Assembly: GCF_963678635.1 (NCBI RefSeq)
Contig: NC_087065.1
Location: forward strand, 54,340,397 to 54,404,396
Direction of reading: 5' to 3'
From: Symsagittifera roscoffensis
Taxonomy: Eukaryota > Xenacoelomorpha > Acoela > Convolutidae
Length of the DNA: 64,000 bases
Numbering within the stretch: position 1 is the stretch's first letter; each line of letters opens with the position of its first letter. Positions 1 to 11,488 of this stretch are shown here, piece after piece. The notes below the pieces were generated by a model that ran no database searches, was not told the DNA's origin, and was given only the letters and a program-made list of their open reading frames with translations. The position numbers and the translations under genes were made by a program.

Positions 1-317
1 ATTCTCTAAATAGTACGACTTCTCTTCTACGAAATCGAACACCAGCCTGGGTCCTCGGTCCTTTCCAAGGGTTTTTTTCATTTCTTTCAAAACTTTGCTA
101 TCGATTTCTTTGTATGATCGTATTTCTGCTAACAGTTTTTTCGTGTTTCGCTCGTCCGTAATAAGACATACTTTGGATATCAGATCTTCTGGAATACAAG
201 CAAGCAGTTCCTTAAAACAGTCTTGCAGGGACACAATTTTTGTCGTCTTTCTTCGGCTCGGCTGTATGCTCACTTCTACCCGTGAGCCACTCGACAAATG
301 CTTTTCAGCAGTCTTAG
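1..317 (-). CDS. Partial exon of an unidentified host gene, running off the left edge
   Basis: Read on the minus strand, this stretch is one open frame of about 105 codons with no stop, continuing past base 1. The translation is mixed and protein-like, with motifs such as SLQDCFKELLACIPEDLI and LVFDFVEEKSYYLEN, unlike the Lys/Phe/Ile-rich noise around it. Its upstream boundary is a good 3' splice acceptor, a run of T followed by AG at 318-319, so it looks like an internal or terminal exon. An alternative AG five bases further in cannot be excluded. I do not recognise the protein family and found no upstream exon with confidence. The call rests on coding character and the splice site only. Confidence 0.45.
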
Positions 318-3300
318 CTAAAAAAAATCAGTTAAAAAATCAGCTAAACGCTGGCATCGAAACTAAAAGAATCAGTTTTTGAGTGAAAAAAAAATGACGA
401 AGAATAAAAATAGAACTAAAAAAAAATGTATACAATTTAGTAATTTCTGACATTGTTTCATAAGATTCTCCCGTTACTCTTGTTTTCATGTTTTTTTTTA
501 GCTAAGACTAAGAGAAACAAGACAATCTCTCACGGTAAAAAATTTTAAAATTATTCAGAGGCAATTTTTCGTCATTTAATTGAATATAACAAAACGAAGA
601 ATGATTTTGAAACAACTCATTTCTTGCTTTTCTATTTTATATGCGTTCTTCCTCATTTGTAAGAAAAAAAACATATATATTCGTATTGATGAATTCGTAT
701 CAAAGAAAATACATTCGTATTGATGGAACTCGAAAACTGTTAATAACTGTTCCGACTTTTGAAGAAAGGGTTAAATATATGTGCTCAATCTGTTTTTTTC
801 TTCAGATGAAAAGTTCGTCATTTTAACCAGCCACTCTTAATGTAATCTGGAAGCTGTTCAGTTTATGCTATTGATGACCTGATGTCAAATTTTGAAAACT
901 TTTTTATCTGTGATCAATTTTCGTAATGTTATAGGGGTATGAAAATTGCCAATTTGGGACAATTAAAAAGAGATTTAAGCCGGCTCAGAAATTGTTCCAA
1001 AGTACTAAAAATATTTTCAATTTTAGCTTTAAAAATTCAATATGAAGTCTAATAAGATCATTCGTCCAAATAAACATAGCGAAAAGAGTCAATGAAAGCA
1101 AAGAAACAAAAAAGCTGACTTGTTTTCTGAAAAAACTTCTAAGTTTAGAGTTTCGAAAATATATATGGCCTTAAAGCTCTTCGAACTTTAGGAACAATTC
1201 ATGAATGACAATTTTCCGACAAAGTCAAAAAAGTTAACTCAATTTGAAGACTGGAGTGTTAGATAATTTTTGATTCCACTGAAAAATCTAAAAATTGAAT
1301 TCCACATTCGAAACTAGAAATTGATCACAATTTTCTGCGCCATTTCCCCCTTCGTAATTGATGAGCGAATTTTGCCGGCCTTTTAGCAAATGAACTTGAA
1401 TGGAACTTTGTAAACTTCATAAGAAATATATACCTAAGTGTACTCATATATCCCTTAAGATGTATGAAAGAACTTTCTCTAGATATTACAGCATTTGATA
1501 CTTTCAACATTTGAGACTTTGAGACGTGAAAAAAAATTAAAAAACAACCATCTCGACCTATATATGAGTCTGAGCTACGTTCATCGATTCTTATAAACAA
1601 TTTTTCTCAAAACTGACAAATTTTCCTGGAAGTTTTTCAGATTATACATCTAAATGTTGGAAATAGATAATTCTGTTTCGAAGGAAAAATCTCTTTTTGA
1701 AGAAAAAAATAGATATTCTTCAAGCTTTGAGTTTCTAGAACAACTTACAATTGACAATTTTTTGATAAAATTTACCCTATTTAAGAAAATTGCATCAATA
1801 GGTAAATTTTTTTTTCGTTGGAAATTTAATTCCATTTTCGGAACTTTTCTGACCTTTACACCTTTGCTGTTCGCGACCTTCACAAGAAAAGCAAAGCCGT
1901 AAGGTTTTCGTGACCTTTACACCTTTGCTGTTCGATAGTGTAAATTACATCCCTTTTAACAAAAGCAATTGATTGAAATTAAAAACGAATCAAACTGCGA
2001 AAAAGTAATTTTAACCGTGAGAAAATTTCATGACTTCTCTTGAAAAAAAAATCACCGCGACCTACAAAAGAGTCTGAACTACAATCATTGACTCTTAATA
2101 ATGAATGAAATAGCTTCGAAAAGATATACCAGTCAACTCTATATGAACTATATTGGTGGTAGCTGATAAGTCGTATAAACACAAAAAAGAAAAACTCATC
2201 TCAGTATCTATCCCCTTTGTGCAAAAGGACATTCGTAACAAGGCACAAAGTTCACTATGCTTAAACATCGATTATTTCTTTACAGGGGTGGCTAACTCGC
2301 TACTATGTGCCAAAGGGGAAAATAATTCAAGAAAGCCGAAAACTAAAACGCGTCAAAAAACAAGTTTTCGCGTTGGATGTCTTTTTAATTGATACAATAT
2401 GTTGACATTGAATCCTGTAGATACTCCGCGTTGATGTGTCTTTCAAAGCTTTCGGTGAAAAAGTAATCAATACGATAGAATAGTTAAGCAAGCATAGGTA
2501 AGATTGGATCAACTGTTGTTTAAAGAAAAATCAACAATACGCACTGCTCTGATCCATGTTCCCCAAGAAACTAAAAAGCAATTAATGCGTTGAGTAACAA
2601 TTTCAGCGTTGAAGCTCTATTTTTGATATCAAGTTTGACAAGCTTAATCTTATACATTCCATACCAGTACCTTCCATCAAACCATGCAAGAAATGGCAAT
2701 TGAACTGACAAAAATACAAAAAAAAAACATATAAACGTTTTCTGATGATTATATATAATTATTTACTTTCAATTTGAAATTCGAAAATTTTATTCCCTTC
2801 ATACATCCTACTGCTACAAAACAGAACAACACAGAAATAGAGAAAAGAAAGAAAAATAAATTTATTTGAATAAATATGAAAGATATGCTAACAATATCTA
2901 AATTTTATCAGGCAAAATTAAATTTATATATATCAACAGATATACAAAGGAAGATAGACAAAAAGCAAAATGAATGCCCACTGCATAATTTGCCTAAGCA
3001 ACTTCAGTTCCCACTGAGAGTCGACCCAAAACTTTACTTAACGAAATGAATGGATAAAGTAATAATTATTCTGTATTAGAAAAATTTCAAAGAATTAACT
3101 TCTTATCAATAGTATAAAAAATTTTATACTTGAAAAATTCAAGTTAATTTGCCTTATTTCAGTTAACGTATTTTCATATTCTTAAATAGCACGAGGCCGA
3201 TGCCCCTCTTCACTTCAGAAAATTATAAGAAAACCTGAAGTTTTGAAAAAATGTTCAAAATCATAAAATCGTCGAATCAGGAACACCAACAACATTTGAG

Positions 3301-3689
3301 GTCTCATCATTCTGGGCTTGATTCCCAACTTATAAATGGGGTCTGATAGCATCCAACCATTTATACTAAAAATTTAATACACGGCAAGAGAAAACTAGTT
3401 TTCAACAATAAAGAGGGTAAGTACAAAATTTCGCATACTTTAATAGTTTTTTCAATTTTTAACCAAAATTCGGTAGAAGCAAGTCTTTATAACCCGAAAA
3501 GTTTGAAAAGTTTAAGCCCCTAATTTGTATTGAATGGGACTTTTGCTTCATTCCACAGAAAACTTTCCACAAACAAAGCAGGCAACAGAGGTCATGCAAT
3601 TTCCAATGCTACAGTGAATATTCCAAGTGAACACTTTTGAAAGATACTTTTTATTTGCGAGTTAGGTTTAAAAAAGAAGGCTCGTAATA
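318..3689. other. AT-rich non-coding stretch with dispersed repeats
   Basis: No gene is supported here. The short ORFs are Lys/Phe/Ser-rich and share no family signature. Several blocks recur elsewhere: a ~190-bp block at about 1150-1340 and 1690-1850 that is also at 7140-7330, and the phrase GACCTTTACACCTTTGCTGT at about 1851 and 1911 with a variant near 18388. A third pair, at about 1555-1595 and 2058-2098, reads CGACCTA...GAGTCTGA(A/G)CTAC. These are probably old copies of non-autonomous elements. Which elements they belong to is unknown. Confidence 0.5.
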
Positions 3690-4340
3690 TTACACTAAGC
3701 TGATCGCCGGTGTAAATAGCATTACAGTAGGTTCATAATATAGATTTAGGTTAAAATGACGCATTTTTGAGACAACACCACAGTGACTACCTAACTTGGA
3801 TACGATTTTATCAAGCTGCTCGGAAAAAATCAGTTCACTATGAACAATTAAGCCAAAGTATTTGCATGCGTCTTTTGGTTCAACCTCCAACATGTACACT
3901 TAAGTTGTTAGAAGCACCTTTATTTCTCCTAAAGCTTACAATATTAGTCTTACCTTAGTCTTCTGGTGAGTTTTTTCTAAGGCAACCATATGCTTATATA
4001 CGTTTCATTTTGAAATAAAATCACACATGGGTTTTTAGATACTACGTTTGTATTCTCAACAGAAAGAAAGACATCAGAGACCTTTGACACTTGAGGCATG
4101 TCGGTTATGCATATCAGAAATAGGAGGGAACCCAGAACAGACCCTTCAGGAACCTCCAGAGATCTTTTTCCAAATTAGATAACACTTTGTTAATCATAAC
4201 ACATTGACTCGTGCCAGGATAATAGCTGGAAAACCAATAAAGAAAATGCCTCTAACACTATATAGTTCAAGTTTATTTAAGAGAAGCGCGTGATCAACTG
4301 AATCAAATGCTTTCTTCAGCTCTATATAAAAAAGATGAAT
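3690..4340 (-). pseudogene. LINE (non-LTR) reverse transcriptase relic
   Basis: On the minus strand the segment at about 4265-4325 encodes ELKKAFDSVDHALLLNKLE, the conserved RT block around the first catalytic aspartate of CR1/Jockey-type LINEs. Further along, 3690-3899 encodes KYFGLIVHSELIFSEQLDK...SKMRHF, which matches the thumb-proximal region just after the YADD motif in the same families. The two blocks are in the right order, but the frame between them is broken by stops and shifts. No ORF1, endonuclease or tail is recognisable. It is a dead, 5'-truncated fragment; the RT identity is secure but the clade is only approximate. Confidence 0.75.
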
Positions 4341-5041
4341 CGAATGTCTTTGTTACTACTGAATCTGATTTTCTTCAAAGCTTTTCGCTAAGGCATCGAC
4401 GGTCGCGAACTTTGTTCGGAAAACAATTTGCTTTATGTCAGCAGTTAAAATTTGTCAAACTGATAATTTAAGCGAAAATGCATAATCTTTTTTAAAAATT
4501 TGCTGCAGCTTTGGCCTGACATTGTTTGGATCTAATCTGCCTACGGATTTCTGAAAAAAATATTAGCGCCTTTTTCGGAGTTTTAGAAGATTACCGGTTA
4601 CATAGCAACAGACGGTCAGTAAACTAATGGAAATAGTCCAAAAAGCAATCAAACACATCTAAAAACTCGAAAAAATCCAAAAACAAATAGACCTAACCGC
4701 TTTGAAGAAAAACGGCATTGGGATTAACGACACATTCTTACAATCAAGTCTTAAATATATTATCTCCATTGACGCATCTTCAAAGTATGGAAAATTTCAG
4801 CAATATGGGACTTTGCTAAAACACGAGAAAAAGTTAAGCGTCAATTTTCCTTTGCTTTTGCAAATGGTATCATTTGTGTTTAAAAAAATAGCAGACGGCC
4901 AGTGATAGAGCCCCCGGTACCAGGTATTTTACTTCCCTTATCGAGCAACCCACCATTAAATTAAAAACGTTGATCCAACCCTGTGGCATGCCTAAGAAAA
5001 CTTCAGACAAAATTCATTGACAAATGATTGAAAGAGCATAC
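4341..5041. other. Non-coding stretch, no gene supported
   Basis: AT-rich sequence with no convincing coding signal on either strand. It lies between a LINE relic and a possible host exon on the minus strand, so part of it could be intron. Confidence 0.4.
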
Positions 5042-5227
5042 CTTTTAGTCGAAGATGCGTTTCGTCGATTGTACTGTTTAGTCGAATCTGAGTTGTCCTT
5101 GACTTGTCATACTCATGATACCCACTGTCATTGATTACTTGTTTCTGGGCTTTTTCCAGAGCTTTCAAACCACTTCGGGTAATCAGACGACAAGTGGGAA
5201 CATCTTTTTGAGGTTGGAACAAATCAA
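5042..5227 (-). CDS. Possible internal exon of an unidentified host gene
   Basis: On the minus strand a T-rich acceptor ending in AG (5228-5229) is followed by 186 bases of open frame, then an AAAG|GTATGC donor at 5042/5041. The frame gives about 61 residues with protein-like composition, including VPTCRLITRSGLKALEKAQKQ and STIDETHLRLK. Both splice sites fit nematode-like consensus and frame it neatly, which is why I call an exon rather than a chance ORF. I do not recognise the family and no flanking exon is certain. It shares a strand with the exon at 1-317, so they could belong to one gene, but nothing proves that. Confidence 0.35.
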
Positions 5228-6024
5228 CTAAAAGCTAAAACACAAGCTCAGTCATTTTACAAACGTTCTTATTGCTGTTTGTCATCCAGAGTCGAAAAAT
5301 GGAAAGTTTAAAAACCAAATGTCTTGAAAAACTTTGATCTTAGTATATACAGAAAAAAACGGTGCTGCTCTGCAAGTATCAAATCTTCTGACCACAATCC
5401 CGAGCAAACAAATTTTCATATTTTTCTCTAATTTTTGAAAAATTCTGTGATTCGTAGAAGATGTTTGGAAGGCTCTGATCTTTGAAAGTCTAAGCAAATC
5501 AAATTCTATAAGTTCTCCACATTTCTGACTGAGTTATTTTTGCGTCTAGAACTTTCACGTGGTACCACAATAGTAGCTCAATTCAGTCAAGCTGTGGAAG
5601 ACCTGAAGCTAGATTTCAAGAAGGATCTCGCCCTCACTCACCATCATTTCCATTGCGGGGGATCGAAAGTAATCGTTAGCAGATTAAATACGGTATAAAC
5701 AATTATTTAAAATGTTTAAAACACTTTCAATACGATAAGATAAAAACAAATTCATACACTACTCCCTATAAATGACGATTTTTTAATGACGCCTGAAAGG
5801 GCCGTCATAAGATACTTGGTTCGACTTGTACCCAGACACAAATTTGCTCACCATTTTCTGTGCTCGGAAACAGAATGCAACAACATAACCAACTTGAAAG
5901 AAACTTGACAGAACAAGAAAGTAATTTCCCAAAAAAAAACGCTCAACGACATTTTCAAAACAAAAAATGCTAAGCAGGTTTTAAATCATATCTTATTTTT
6001 AATCACTAAAACATTATTTGAAAC
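5228..6024. other. Non-coding stretch with a weak plus-strand exon candidate
   Basis: Mostly AT-rich intergenic or intronic sequence. At about 5552-5700 on the plus strand an acceptor-like TTTTTGCGTCTAG is followed by roughly 45 open codons, including VAQFSQAVEDLKLDFKKDLA. This could be an exon or a gene relic. Without a partner exon or family match I do not annotate it as a gene. Confidence 0.3.
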
Positions 6025-6697
6025 AAACAAAACTTGAATTTTCAAACGCGTTTTTCTCAAATTGGGTTAAGATTAGACAAAAAGTGAAGAGGACAAAAGT
6101 TGCTTAGAATTTCACCAGAATTAATATGGTGCCATTTTTTCTTCGAAATTCTCAACCAAAATTTTACCCCAAAAATGGGTCATTTTGGCTTTTTTCAATT
6201 AATCAAGAATTACGCTGAAACTACTTTGTTAATTGATATGAAAATTATATCACAGGAAGCCTCTTATGCAGTTCAACAAAGTTTAAGAAGGTTTAAATTT
6301 CCAAAAATTGGCGCAAATTGTTTAAAATTTATTTTTAAACAGAGATTCTGGGTTTAATATAGTAAAAATCACATTTATTGACTATCAAGTGAAACTTTTT
6401 TCATTTAAACTGGTTTTTGGAGATTTAACCCTTCTTAAACTTTGTGGAACTGCGTAAGAGGGTTCCTGTGATACAATTTTCATATCAATTAACCAAGTGG
6501 TTTCAGCGTAATTCTTGATTAATTGAAAAAAGCCAAAATTACCCATTTTTGGGGTAAAATTTTTGTTGAATTTCGGAGAAAAAATGGCACCATATTAATT
6601 CTGGTGAAATTCTAAGCAACTTTTGTCTTGATCATTTTTTGTCTAATCCTAACCCAATTTGAGAAAAACGTGTTTGAAAATTCAAGTTTTGTTCGTT
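6025..6697. repeat. Foldback (long inverted repeat) element, about 0.67 kb
   Basis: Bases 6025-6310 reappear as a near-perfect reverse complement at about 6411-6697, leaving a central loop of roughly 100 bases. For example CACCAGAATTAATATGGTGCC on the left faces GGCACCATATTAATTCTGGTG on the right. The arms differ by scattered substitutions, so the element is old but still able to fold. It encodes nothing recognisable. This is the architecture of a foldback or MITE-type non-autonomous DNA transposon. I could not define a clear target-site duplication. Confidence 0.85.
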
Positions 6698-7848
6698 TTG
6701 TCCGGATAATTTAAATCAGCACTGTATTTTGGCACGCATTTTGTCCAAGTCAAAGGAAATGACAATGAAGTGAATGCCAAAAAGATAAATTCTAAAAGGC
6801 TGACAAAAAATGAGCCGAGTCAAAGTGCTACAAAACTGAAAAACCTGCATCTACCAAAATTATCGTTTCAGAATTGGTCTCGAAGAAAACACAAAAACAT
6901 GACGAGATGAATAATTGCTAGCTTTATCAGAAGAGCAAAAAACGATATTTAAAAAGCGGTAACTCGGCCATCAAAACCTCAGTCGAAGTTTTATAACTCC
7001 CATTTAGTAAAACTACTTTTTTTTGCCCAAATAACGCAAGATATGGATACTAAGCCCGAAGATCATAGAATGAATTACCACTAAAGGAAAATAGCCCACA
7101 GACAGTTTGAAACAAAAAATACTGGATTGGTTTTTTGAAAAAATCTTTAATTTCTCTTTCAATGAAAAAATAAATCGCCTCTTTGAATTTCTAGAACAAT
7201 TTAAGATTGACACTTCTCAAATAAAATTAGTCCAATTTGAGAAAACTGGATCAATGAAAATACTTATATGTTGCTGGGAAATCTGGAAAATCAAAATACT
7301 TTGGAAACTAGAACTTGATCACGTTGAAAACTCGGCGGTAGCTGGAAAGCGACTGTATCATACAAAAACAGAATTAATGATGATTTAGTTACCACAAATT
7401 GGAAAGAAATGAACAAATTAGGGAAAATGAACCTGGATTTTTAATTTAGTTTACATGTGAACAAATTAATCTCATCATGTAAAACGTGCTGTTTACTTCA
7501 ATATTTCCGCCTCTGTTGATCTCTGATCAATCTTTTGACATTCCAAATGGAGATTAAAATTGGTTCTAGCAAAAAAAGGACGTATGTAGTGAAATCGAAG
7601 GGTCTGATTGCGGGCAAGGTGGAGGTTCGGGAGAAGGTGACACAGGAGAAAGTGAACAGGGAGTGTCATGTGGCCCTCAGGCGGCTGGAGTTGGTGGATG
7701 CAGCCCCTGATCCTGCGGGGGGGGGAAGGATAAGTTTGAGAAAAAGATGAGTAAGAGGAGCTGCATGACTGACCATTCTTCTGAATTTTGTTTGTGATCT
7801 TTTTGTTTGTGATCTTTTTGTTTAGCTAATTCATGGCAACTTCGTTCG
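6698..7848. other. Non-coding stretch with dispersed repeats and short direct repeats
   Basis: Contains the third copy of the dispersed repeat (about 7140-7330). A block at about 7430-7500 recurs at about 18300-18375 (shared phrase ATTTAAAACGTGCT or ATGTAAAACGTGCT). There is a run of nine G at about 7719 and a 16-base direct repeat (GTTTGTGATCTTTTT) near 7790-7825. A 71-codon plus-strand ORF at 7535-7750 spans the G-rich tract, but I see no family match and do not call it. Confidence 0.4.
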
Positions 7849-9668
7849 TGTACTCTGCATCCCATTCACTGTTTTAGATTGCACTGTCCTTATTAGACTA
7901 TCGTTTCTGGCATACACGTTCTCCAATGTTTTGAATGGCCATGATTAAGTGTGGTTATCATAATCGGTTATGTATACAAGATTTCCAATTTTCAGGTTAT
8001 ATCTTTCTATTAAGAGGTTCTTATTAAGTTATTGCATAGCAGCCAAATACTCAAAGACCTATTTTCCAAAAATCTGTAATCAATTTGCGCAAGGAAAAAG
8101 AAGCATTTTTCAGCTTCATTAAAACCATCGATAGTGGAATAAGCTGGAATGGGCAATCATCGGCACAGTGTCTTTAGCAACATCCGACACTGATGTGATC
8201 GGTCTCGATTTGGTATAGCTTTTATCGGAAAAAGCACTGTGCACATCTCATCTAGTTCAGGTTTTTCTCCACTGCCTATTGTCTTGTGACATAGCTATTT
8301 CATTGATTTAACATCAGCTTTCGATATAGCTCCTAAACTTAAACGATCTTGCAGTCGTAATAGGCTAAGGGAAACCAAATACTCGAACATGATCAACGAG
8401 ACTGCCTATCATGTGCTGGTCTTTTTGTATTCTCTTCACTTCAATTTGCTCGTTTAGTGATCCGACGAAGTTTGTTTTCTTATGGGAGAAGATCTGCTTG
8501 GGATATCATGGTCGAGCCATGAAATTTCTAAAAAATTTCAAGCGTTCTTAGAGGTCCAAAGGTTTTGAATCGTCCAGGTCGATTGTTGTCTACTTCTAAA
8601 GCTTTTATTGTTCTGACAGGGTTAGACATTCGGAAAGTGCGTAAGCGATGATATATCTGGATAGCTCGACAAATTCCAGCATTCAGTTGAAGGCTTTCTG
8701 AATAGTATTCAAGCTATTGAAAGGAAGATGAAACGTTTTTCCATGTCATTCGATCAAAGCAGTCTGTGGGTTTTAGGCTCAAAGTATTCAATTCTCATTT
8801 AACACAATCAATTCAGCGATAGATAGGTCTTCCTGTTGGTTTTTTCCCTAAATCCAACAGGATGCTTTTAGTATTTTGACGGTATTAGACCTTTGGAAAG
8901 TGCGTTAACGATGGTATCTATGGATAGCGCAACAAATTCCAGCGTTCAGGTGACGGCTTTCTGAATAGTGTTCAAGCTATTTTATGAAAGATGTGTATTT
9001 TTTCCGTGTCGTTCGATGAAGGCAGTCTGTGGGTTTCGGGCTCAGAGTATTCAATTCTCGTTTAAATCAATCGATTTAGCGTTAAATAGTTCTTCCTGTT
9101 GATATTTTCCCCAATACCAACAGGATGCTTTGATTAGTTTGACGGGGTTAGACATTCGGAAAGTGCGTAAACGATGGTATCTCTGGATAGAGCAACAAAT
9201 TCAAGCATTCAGGTGACGGCTTTCGGAAAAGTACTCAAGTTATTTAATGTAAGATGTGTTTTTCCACCTCATTCGATCACGGCAGTCGGTAGATTTTGGG
9301 CTCATAGTAAAAATTTCTTGTTTCTCACAATCAATTCAGCGTTCTGTACGTCTTCCTGTTGGTCATTTCCCTGAGCCTGAAACACGGTCTGCTGACTTTA
9401 GTGCATGGTCATTTTCTCTTCAGTGAACATGGCCCAACCATCGCAGCCGTGACATTTGTTTCTTGTCCAGACCAAAAAGACCTGTCATTCTAATTACTGC
9501 TTCGTTGGTAACTCTTTCTCTATAAGTACCTCCGGTAAAACTATGCAGAGCTTCCTATCGGCAATCTTAAAAGCGCTATATATGGCCTTGGTCTGCGCCC
9601 ATGTTTCACAGCAGTACATGAAAACTGGCCGTAGACCAGCTCCGTAGATATGACACTTTCTAACTTTC
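7849..9668. repeat. Tandem duplication of 1820 bp, copy 1
   Basis: The 1820 bases starting TGTACTCTGCATCCCATTC are repeated immediately downstream (9669-11488) with no difference that I can see by eye. The copies abut exactly, and the junction reads CTAACTTTC|TGTACTCTG. Such identity means a very recent duplication or an assembly error. The unit contains a decayed minus-strand LINE and, nested within it, three diverged ~262-bp repeats. Confidence 0.93.
8621..9400. repeat. Three diverged ~262-bp tandem units inside copy 1
   Basis: Units begin near 8621, 8883 and 9146, each opening with (G)TTAGAC(A/C)TT(C/T)GGAAAGTGCGT(A/T)A. They run through a shared CAGTC(T/G)GT...GGGCTC block to a TCTTCCTGTTGG(T/A) end. 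The units differ by many substitutions and are therefore far older than the 1820-bp duplication that copied them again at about 10441-11220. They lie on the 3' side of the minus-strand LINE C-terminus, so they may be repeats in that element's 3' region. Confidence 0.8.
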
Positions 9669-9690
9669 TGTACTCTGCATCCCATTCACT
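9400..9690 (-). pseudogene. LINE C-terminal fragment (endonuclease-RT type)
   Basis: The minus strand encodes GLRPVFMYCCETWAQTKA...FKIADRKLC, which matches the region after the RT domain (typically LLYGSETWxLTK...LxxxExRxLR) of a widespread LINE class. Further on, in another frame, comes a WLGHVLRM-like block (CDGWAMFTEEKM) and a degenerate tail. Stops and frame changes interrupt it. Only the C-terminus is recognisable. The fragment straddles the duplication boundary, so the second copy at 11220-11488 is truncated at its N-terminal side. Confidence 0.65.
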
Positions 9691-11488
9691 GTTTTAGATT
9701 GCACTGTCCTTATTAGACTATCGTTTCTGGCATACACGTTCTCCAATGTTTTGAATGGCCATGATTAAGTGTGGTTATCATAATCGGTTATGTATACAAG
9801 ATTTCCAATTTTCAGGTTATATCTTTCTATTAAGAGGTTCTTATTAAGTTATTGCATAGCAGCCAAATACTCAAAGACCTATTTTCCAAAAATCTGTAAT
9901 CAATTTGCGCAAGGAAAAAGAAGCATTTTTCAGCTTCATTAAAACCATCGATAGTGGAATAAGCTGGAATGGGCAATCATCGGCACAGTGTCTTTAGCAA
10001 CATCCGACACTGATGTGATCGGTCTCGATTTGGTATAGCTTTTATCGGAAAAAGCACTGTGCACATCTCATCTAGTTCAGGTTTTTCTCCACTGCCTATT
10101 GTCTTGTGACATAGCTATTTCATTGATTTAACATCAGCTTTCGATATAGCTCCTAAACTTAAACGATCTTGCAGTCGTAATAGGCTAAGGGAAACCAAAT
10201 ACTCGAACATGATCAACGAGACTGCCTATCATGTGCTGGTCTTTTTGTATTCTCTTCACTTCAATTTGCTCGTTTAGTGATCCGACGAAGTTTGTTTTCT
10301 TATGGGAGAAGATCTGCTTGGGATATCATGGTCGAGCCATGAAATTTCTAAAAAATTTCAAGCGTTCTTAGAGGTCCAAAGGTTTTGAATCGTCCAGGTC
10401 GATTGTTGTCTACTTCTAAAGCTTTTATTGTTCTGACAGGGTTAGACATTCGGAAAGTGCGTAAGCGATGATATATCTGGATAGCTCGACAAATTCCAGC
10501 ATTCAGTTGAAGGCTTTCTGAATAGTATTCAAGCTATTGAAAGGAAGATGAAACGTTTTTCCATGTCATTCGATCAAAGCAGTCTGTGGGTTTTAGGCTC
10601 AAAGTATTCAATTCTCATTTAACACAATCAATTCAGCGATAGATAGGTCTTCCTGTTGGTTTTTTCCCTAAATCCAACAGGATGCTTTTAGTATTTTGAC
10701 GGTATTAGACCTTTGGAAAGTGCGTTAACGATGGTATCTATGGATAGCGCAACAAATTCCAGCGTTCAGGTGACGGCTTTCTGAATAGTGTTCAAGCTAT
10801 TTTATGAAAGATGTGTATTTTTTCCGTGTCGTTCGATGAAGGCAGTCTGTGGGTTTCGGGCTCAGAGTATTCAATTCTCGTTTAAATCAATCGATTTAGC
10901 GTTAAATAGTTCTTCCTGTTGATATTTTCCCCAATACCAACAGGATGCTTTGATTAGTTTGACGGGGTTAGACATTCGGAAAGTGCGTAAACGATGGTAT
11001 CTCTGGATAGAGCAACAAATTCAAGCATTCAGGTGACGGCTTTCGGAAAAGTACTCAAGTTATTTAATGTAAGATGTGTTTTTCCACCTCATTCGATCAC
11101 GGCAGTCGGTAGATTTTGGGCTCATAGTAAAAATTTCTTGTTTCTCACAATCAATTCAGCGTTCTGTACGTCTTCCTGTTGGTCATTTCCCTGAGCCTGA
11201 AACACGGTCTGCTGACTTTAGTGCATGGTCATTTTCTCTTCAGTGAACATGGCCCAACCATCGCAGCCGTGACATTTGTTTCTTGTCCAGACCAAAAAGA
11301 CCTGTCATTCTAATTACTGCTTCGTTGGTAACTCTTTCTCTATAAGTACCTCCGGTAAAACTATGCAGAGCTTCCTATCGGCAATCTTAAAAGCGCTATA
11401 TATGGCCTTGGTCTGCGCCCATGTTTCACAGCAGTACATGAAAACTGGCCGTAGACCAGCTCCGTAGATATGACACTTTCTAACTTTC
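9669..11488. repeat. Tandem duplication of 1820 bp, copy 2
   Basis: Second copy of the unit described at 7849-9668, with the same internal ~262-bp repeats (units near 10441, 10703, 10966) and the same minus-strand LINE C-terminus. Its right boundary is precise: the copy ends CTAACTTTC at 11488 and unrelated sequence (GAGTCTTAC) follows. Confidence 0.93.

Noticed and set aside
4702-4905. ORF with YIISIDASS resembling an RNase H start
   Set aside because: Only a short chance-like match; no other retroelement motif in order around it.
5282-5497. 71-codon minus-strand ORF
   Set aside because: Low-complexity, Phe/Lys-rich, no splice sites framing it and no family match.
7535-7750. 71-codon plus-strand ORF across the G9 run
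   Set aside because: No recognisable domain; the frame depends on a homopolymer and GC-rich composition.
8290-8345. Plus-strand FIDLTSAFDIAP, resembling a LINE RT block
   Set aside because: Isolated, opposite in strand to the C-terminal LINE match in the same unit, with a stop just before it; could be real decay but not supportable alone.
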